From Mesorhizobium sp. L-8-3 (GTDB lineage Bacteria > Pseudomonadota > Alphaproteobacteria > Rhizobiales > Rhizobiaceae): 64,000 bases of DNA. The stretch is taken from positions 3,907,501 through 3,971,500 of the forward strand of contig NZ_AP023262.1 of the NCBI RefSeq assembly GCF_016756615.1, written 5' to 3'. Under the pieces are notes generated by a model, which saw nothing but the letters and a program-made list of their open reading frames with translations, was not told where the DNA came from and made no database searches. The position numbers and the translations under genes were made by a program. Numbering within the stretch: the first letter of the stretch is position 1; each line of letters begins with the position of its first letter. Shown piece by piece: positions 60,325-64,000 of this stretch.

Positions 60325-61773
60325 CTAGATCGAGTAGTCGACCGGCTTCGTGGATGCCGTGATCCAGCGCAGTTCGGTGAATTCCTCGATCGCGAAGCGA
60401 CCGCCGAAACGGCCGTAGCCGGAAGCCTTCATGCCGCCGAAAGGCATATGCGGCTCGTCATGGACGGTCGCTCCGTTGATGTGGCAGATGCCCGCCTCGA
60501 CGCGCTGTGCCACGGCGAGCCCACGCTGCAGGTCGCGGGTGAAGACCGCAGAGGACAGCGCATATTCGGTGTCGTTGGCGACGCGGATGGCTTCCTCGTC
60601 GCCGTGCACCCGGATGACCGGCAGGACCGGCCCGAAACACTCCTCGTCATAGATGCGCATCGCCGATGTCACGTGATCGATGACGGTCGCATCCATCAGC
60701 GTTCCGTCGACACGCCCGCCGGCGACGATCCGGCCGCCCTTGGCGACGGCATCCCTGACCAGCCCGCCGATGCGGCCGACGGCGTCGTGGCCGACGAGCG
60801 GGCCGAGCGGGGCGTCGCTGTCCGGCGGGTGACCGGCCAGCAGGCGCGAGGCCCTGCGAACGAGCTTGTCGACGAAGACGTCGGCGACCGCCTCGTCGAC
60901 GATCACGCGCTCGGTCGACATGCAGATCTGGCCCTGGTTCAAGAAGGCGCCGTAGCAGGCGGCCTTCACCGCCTCGTCGAGATCGGCGTCGTCGAGCACG
61001 AGCAGGGGCGCCTTGCCGCCGAGTTCGAGCAGGGCCGGCTTCAGATGCCGGGCGCTGAGTTCGGCCACCATCCGGCCGACCCGCGTCGAGCCCGTGAAAT
61101 TCACCCGCCGGACCGCGGGATGCGCGATCAAGGTCTCCACGACCGCCGAGGCGTCCTCCACCTCGTTGGTGACGACCGAGACGATGCCGTCGCCGAGCCC
61201 GGCCTCGCCGAGCACCTCGCCGAGCAGCCGGTGGGTCCTGGGGCAGATCTCGGACGCCTTGAGCACGACGGTGTTGCCGCAGGCCAGCGGCATGGCGAGC
61301 GCGCGAACCCCGAGCACGACAGGCACGTTCCAGGGCGCGATGCCGAGCACGACGCCGACCGGCTGGCGGATCGCCATCGCCAGCATGCCTGGCCGATCGG
61401 AGGGAAGCAGGGAACCGGTGACGTCTGATGTCGTCGCCGCGGCTTCGCGCAGCATCTCGACACCAAGCGCGATGTTGAATTCGGTCCAGCCTTTGGTCGC
61501 GCCGATCTCGTCTGCCATGGCGGCGCCGAAGAGTTCGCGACGCGCTTCCAGCGCGTCGGCGGCCTTCAGCAGGCGCATGCGGCGCTCGCCGGGACCGAGT
61601 GCCGACCAGGCGGGAAAGGCGGCCGCCGCCGCATTCGCCGCCTGGATCGCGGCGCGGAACGGAGCGGGGGCATGCTGGCCGTATTCTGGAACGAAGGCGG
61701 CCGGTTTCTCTCCGACACCGCGATGAGCTCCGGGGAAAAGCCGGAGCGCCCGTGGCGCTGCCTCGGCGGTCAT
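60325..61773 (-). CDS. Aldehyde dehydrogenase, vanillin/salicylaldehyde-dehydrogenase-like
   Basis: The 482-residue enzyme has GIAPWNVPV near residue 140, GSTRVGRMV near 220, ELGGKAPLLVLDD (catalytic Glu near 245), GQICMSTER (catalytic Cys near 280) and FGPVLPVIRV near 380. It oxidises an aldehyde to the acid with NAD(P). ATG 61773 has GGAGGAG upstream. It is the first gene of the minus-strand operon and is divergent from an AraC regulator. It is a close paralogue of the frameshifted gene at 53214-54654. Confidence 0.9.
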   Translation of the reverse strand: MTAEAAPRALRLFPGAHRGVGEKPAAFVPEYGQHAPAPFRAAIQAANAAAAAFPAWSALGPGERRMRLLKAADALEARRELFGAAMADEIGATKGWTEFNIALGVEMLREAAATTSDVTGSLLPSDRPGMLAMAIRQPVGVVLGIAPWNVPVVLGVRALAMPLACGNTVVLKASEICPRTHRLLGEVLGEAGLGDGIVSVVTNEVEDASAVVETLIAHPAVRRVNFTGSTRVGRMVAELSARHLKPALLELGGKAPLLVLDDADLDEAVKAACYGAFLNQGQICMSTERVIVDEAVADVFVDKLVRRASRLLAGHPPDSDAPLGPLVGHDAVGRIGGLVRDAVAKGGRIVAGGRVDGTLMDATVIDHVTSAMRIYDEECFGPVLPVIRVHGDEEAIRVANDTEYALSSAVFTRDLQRGLAVAQRVEAGICHINGATVHDEPHMPFGGMKASGYGRFGGRFAIEEFTELRWITASTKPVDYSI

Positions 61774-61845
61774 TTCCTGATCTCCTCCCTGCGGCGGTCT
61801 CGGCCCGCCTTGAGCTGAGTAAAGTCGCATATCGGCTCCTTAACA
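61774..61845. promoter_or_regulatory. Divergent promoter region between aldehyde dehydrogenase and AraC regulator
   Basis: Only 72 bp separate the two start codons, and no clear -10/-35 pair or operator is visible by eye. The AraC regulator probably acts here. The AraC start at 61846 is uncertain; a later start would enlarge this region. Confidence 0.4.
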
Positions 61846-62820
61846 ATGTACTTTTCTGGAAACCTCTTGTACTTCTGTCGCCAAAAGCGGAGGAATAGCG
61901 GCTTGGAGGCGAGAGGAGCGAACGCAGAAGCCGGCCGAGCGCGGCGGCAACCCGCAAGGCAGGGCGCCTTGGTCAGCGCGGCACGCGTCGATCCGGGATT
62001 TTCGCATCGCAGCTGGTCGATTGCCCATGCCGGCAGAAGCGACTGCCTGTGCTTTTTCGTGGCCGACGGCGTCGCCAGCCTGGTCCCCGAGGATGGAGAG
62101 TCGATGGAACTCATGGGACCGGCCGTCGTCTGGATCCCGCTTCCAACGAACGGCGTGGTGAGGATGGACGCCGGATCGAGCGGTTTCACCTTTTCAGCAG
62201 CCGAGGAATTCGTCTGGCGCACGGTGGGCGACAGCGTGCTCGCCGCCGACATGCGCGCCATGATGGACCAGCTCGTCATCGCCACGGCCGAGGACGTGTT
62301 GCCTGTCATCGACGAGTTGTGGACGAGTTTTGCAGGCATCGTCCGCGAGGTGCGTGTCCAGCAGCCTGGGGCGAACGCCATCACCGGCTTCCATCTCGGC
62401 GTGATCCTTTTGCATCTTTGGCGAAGCCGTGGAGCAGCGGTCGCCCATGGAGGTGGCGCGACGACGATCCAGCGCTTCCGCCAGCTTGTCGAACTGCATT
62501 TCCGCGAAGGGCTCGGGGTCGAGGACTATGCGCGCAGCCTCAACGTCACACGCAGCCATCTGCACGAAGCCTGCATGCGCCTCGCGGGCCAAACGCCGCT
62601 CGCCATCATCCATGCGCGCCTCATCGAAGAGGCCCGCACCCGCCTGGAACAGACCGACATGTCCGTCGAGCAGGTCGGCTACAGCCTCGGCTTCCGTGAC
62701 CCCGCCTACTTCAACAGGTTCTTTCGTCGGCTGACCGGCCAGACCCCGGGCGCCTTCCGCAAGAGCGCGTTCGCAAGCGCGCCGGCGCCGGAATCTGCCT
62801 CGTTCGCTGCCTGGCCGTAG
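61846..62820 (+). CDS. AraC-family transcriptional regulator
   Basis: The 324-residue protein has an N-terminal cupin-like sensing part with no clear motif and a C-terminal AraC DNA-binding domain (about residues 205-305). The latter has VEDYARSLNVTRSHLHEACM as first helix-turn-helix, and VEQVGYSLGFRDPAYFNRFF with GQTPGAFRKS as second. The first 45 or so residues are Arg/Ala-rich and may not be translated; the start may be downstream. It likely activates the divergent ABC/dehydrogenase operon. Confidence 0.85.
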   Translation: MYFSGNLLYFCRQKRRNSGLEARGANAEAGRARRQPARQGALVSAARVDPGFSHRSWSIAHAGRSDCLCFFVADGVASLVPEDGESMELMGPAVVWIPLPTNGVVRMDAGSSGFTFSAAEEFVWRTVGDSVLAADMRAMMDQLVIATAEDVLPVIDELWTSFAGIVREVRVQQPGANAITGFHLGVILLHLWRSRGAAVAHGGGATTIQRFRQLVELHFREGLGVEDYARSLNVTRSHLHEACMRLAGQTPLAIIHARLIEEARTRLEQTDMSVEQVGYSLGFRDPAYFNRFFRRLTGQTPGAFRKSAFASAPAPESASFAAWP

Positions 62821-62983
62821 AAACTCATCCCCTTCTCACCAAGCGTCAAGATCGGCACGAAGCGCGCTCCCGGCTTGTGGTGGGGCTAACAACAATGGAC
62901 AGTCTGACCGGCTTCCTTTTGCTGTCTGTTTTCTGCAGTCGCGCATCTGATATCTGTAATTATCAGACAAATGGGAGGGCAAG

Positions 62984-63310
62984 ATGCATGTCCGACTGTT
63001 GGCGATACTTTTGGCCCTCCCGATCTGTCCGGCTGCCGCACATGACTGGTACACCGGCAAGGTCGATCCGGTGACGCGGATAGGCTGCTGCGGCGACATG
63101 GATTGCCGCGCAATAGAAGACGGCGACGTCCGTGAGCTGGCTGACGGCAGCTATGTCTATCTGCCGCGGTATTGGAGAGTGCCTGCCGCTCGCGTGCAGA
63201 GTTCGCCGGATTTTCGCTTCCATATTTGCGAAAGCGCGCTGTTCAACGAAAACGCCTCTACTCTTGAATGGCGCTGGGTTTGCTTTTTCGCGCCGCCGCG
63301 GATGATGTAG
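62984..63310 (+). CDS. Small exported Cys-containing protein of unknown function
   Basis: The 108-residue protein has a signal peptide (MHVRLLAILLALPICPAAAH) and a mature part HDWYTGKVDPVTRIGCCGDMDCRAI with CC, then C, plus two more Cys, which could form disulfides. A GGGAGGG ribosome site precedes the ATG. Proteins with this CCGxxDC pattern are common in rhizobia, but I know no function. It stands alone, 163 bp after the AraC gene. Confidence 0.75.
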   Translation: MHVRLLAILLALPICPAAAHDWYTGKVDPVTRIGCCGDMDCRAIEDGDVRELADGSYVYLPRYWRVPAARVQSSPDFRFHICESALFNENASTLEWRWVCFFAPPRMM

Positions 63311-63635
63311 GACGCTGGGGCGCAAGAAGACGGCATGGTGCCGAGCTCTTCGTTCCGTCCAAGTGGTTTTGCGTTTCCGAGGCTTGCGCGGCGTTCCAGA
63401 TAGCCGGTATCGGCTAAATCGATCTCTGCCCGTTCGGGCGATATCGGAAATCGGGCGCTATGCTATCTTCACATGGCCGAGGTCCCACCCGCGGCAAGCG
63501 CCCGGCCACCGTGCGGCCCAAGCCCCCGCTTACGACACCCGCCCAGGCCGGGCGCATTCCTTCTACATGCTCAAGTCGGGCGTGCAGACGGCCGGTCCCG
63601 CCACCGTCGCGGGCCGACCGTTTTTGCGCAGCCGG
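63311..63635. other. Intergenic region without a recognised gene
   Basis: These 325 bases lie between the small exported protein gene and the convergent ABC ATPase gene. No convincing coding frame, RNA gene or repeat was recognised, and no clear terminator hairpin was seen. Confidence 0.5.
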
Positions 63636-64000
63636 TCACGCCTTCACCAGGATCGGAGTCGCCTTCCTGGTCTCGGCCGCCGGTCTGACTTCGCCGGCGA
63701 GGCGATGGCCGGTCTCGGCGTCGAACAACTGGACGTCGGAGGGGGCGACCCGGAACGACAGCGGGTCGCCCGGCGAGAAGTGATTGCTGCCGGAGAGATG
63801 GGCAACGACGGTCTCGCCGGCGAAGGTGCCGTGGATGAGCTGCGCCGCCCCCAATTCCTCGGCGAAGTCGAAGCGTCCGGAGAGGCCGTTCGGCGCGAGG
63901 CTGACCGCTTCGGCACGGAAGCCGATCGTCACCGGCCCATGGCCGATATCGGGCCAGCGGCCGCGATCATAGGCGAGGCGCTGGCCGTCCCGCAACGTGA
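63636..64000 (-). CDS. C-terminal part of a sugar-type ABC transporter ATPase (5' end outside window)
   Basis: The minus-strand frame is open to the right edge and ends at TGA 63636-63638, giving about 121 residues. The visible part has GFRAEAVSLAP and FAEELGAAQLIHGTFAGETVVAHL, with FSPGDPLSFRVAPSDVQLFDAETGHRL, which match the TOBE domain of UgpC/MalK-type ATPases. The nucleotide-binding domain lies beyond 64000. It marks another ABC importer, probably for sugars or glycerol-phosphate-like compounds. Confidence 0.85.
   Translation of the reverse strand, partial: TLRDGQRLAYDRGRWPDIGHGPVTIGFRAEAVSLAPNGLSGRFDFAEELGAAQLIHGTFAGETVVAHLSGSNHFSPGDPLSFRVAPSDVQLFDAETGHRLAGEVRPAAETRKATPILVKA

Noticed and set aside
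63460..63783. A 107-codon plus-strand frame near the right end
   Set aside because: It overlaps the ABC ATPase gene on the opposite strand, which has a clear TOBE-domain pattern, and its own sequence is Arg/Pro/Ser-rich without a motif.

Overview
The window reads as a chromosomal segment of a high-GC alphaproteobacterium of the order Hyphomicrobiales (Rhizobiales), most likely near Mesorhizobium, Aminobacter or another Phyllobacteriaceae genus. This is inferred from an exo gene block in the same relative order as the Sinorhizobium meliloti succinoglycan locus, from rhizobial-type intergenic palindromic repeats, from the number of ABC importers, and from the GC-rich codon usage. No rRNA, tRNA, CRISPR array, insertion sequence or phage gene was recognised.

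Layout. (1) 1-11476, plus strand: exopolysaccharide cluster. After a partial gene and a small unknown gene come exoK-exoL-exoA-exoM-exoO-exoN-exoP (glycanase, four glycosyltransferases, UDP-glucose pyrophosphorylase, Wzc-type chain-length kinase), then rfbC-rfbD for dTDP-rhamnose. A 182-bp palindromic repeat covers the 3' end of rfbD. (2) 11616-22502: a RutR-like TetR repressor, divergent from a nine-gene plus-strand block. The block encodes a UNG-family protein, a GMC oxidoreductase, a NIPSNAP protein, a complete BMP-type nucleoside ABC importer, a nucleoside-hydrolase homologue and a deaminase-like amidohydrolase. Two sites close to the E. coli RutR consensus lie in the divergent promoter, one of them over a TTGACA -35 box, so I read this as a uracil/thymine- or nucleoside-responsive salvage or catabolic island. 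(3) 22864-24594: a cyclase-TolB-TPR protein. (4) 24911-35278: a GntR/FadR regulator divergent from a catabolic and transport operon (FAH-family hydrolase, alpha/beta hydrolase, amidohydrolase, branched-chain-type ABC importer) whose last gene fuses a LivF ATPase to a Tm-1/UPF0261 domain. (5) 35873-40055: flotillin-like protein, an SRPBCC protein and an SRPBCC-quinone oxidoreductase fusion. (6) 40436-43536, minus strand: small membrane protein, Cys-type sulfatase, outer-membrane barrel. (7) 43630-53099: a roughly 2300-residue glycine-rich autotransporter divergent from a histidine kinase/response regulator pair, with 10-bp-periodic direct repeats between them. (8) 53214-62820: a second branched-chain-type ABC importer with an SDR and two paralogous aldehyde dehydrogenases (one frameshifted), divergent from an AraC regulator; probably uptake and oxidation of an alcohol or aldehyde, perhaps aromatic. 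(9) 62984-64000: a small exported Cys-containing protein and the 3' end of a sugar-type ABC ATPase running off the window.

The three catabolic islands share one plan: a local regulator, divergent promoter, ABC importer and soluble enzymes. The least conventional items are the RutR-box nucleoside island with its UNG homologue and calcium-site-depleted nucleoside-hydrolase homologue, the LivF-Tm-1 fusion, and the autotransporter paired with its own two-component system. All assignments come from reading motifs by eye; no database search or computation was run.
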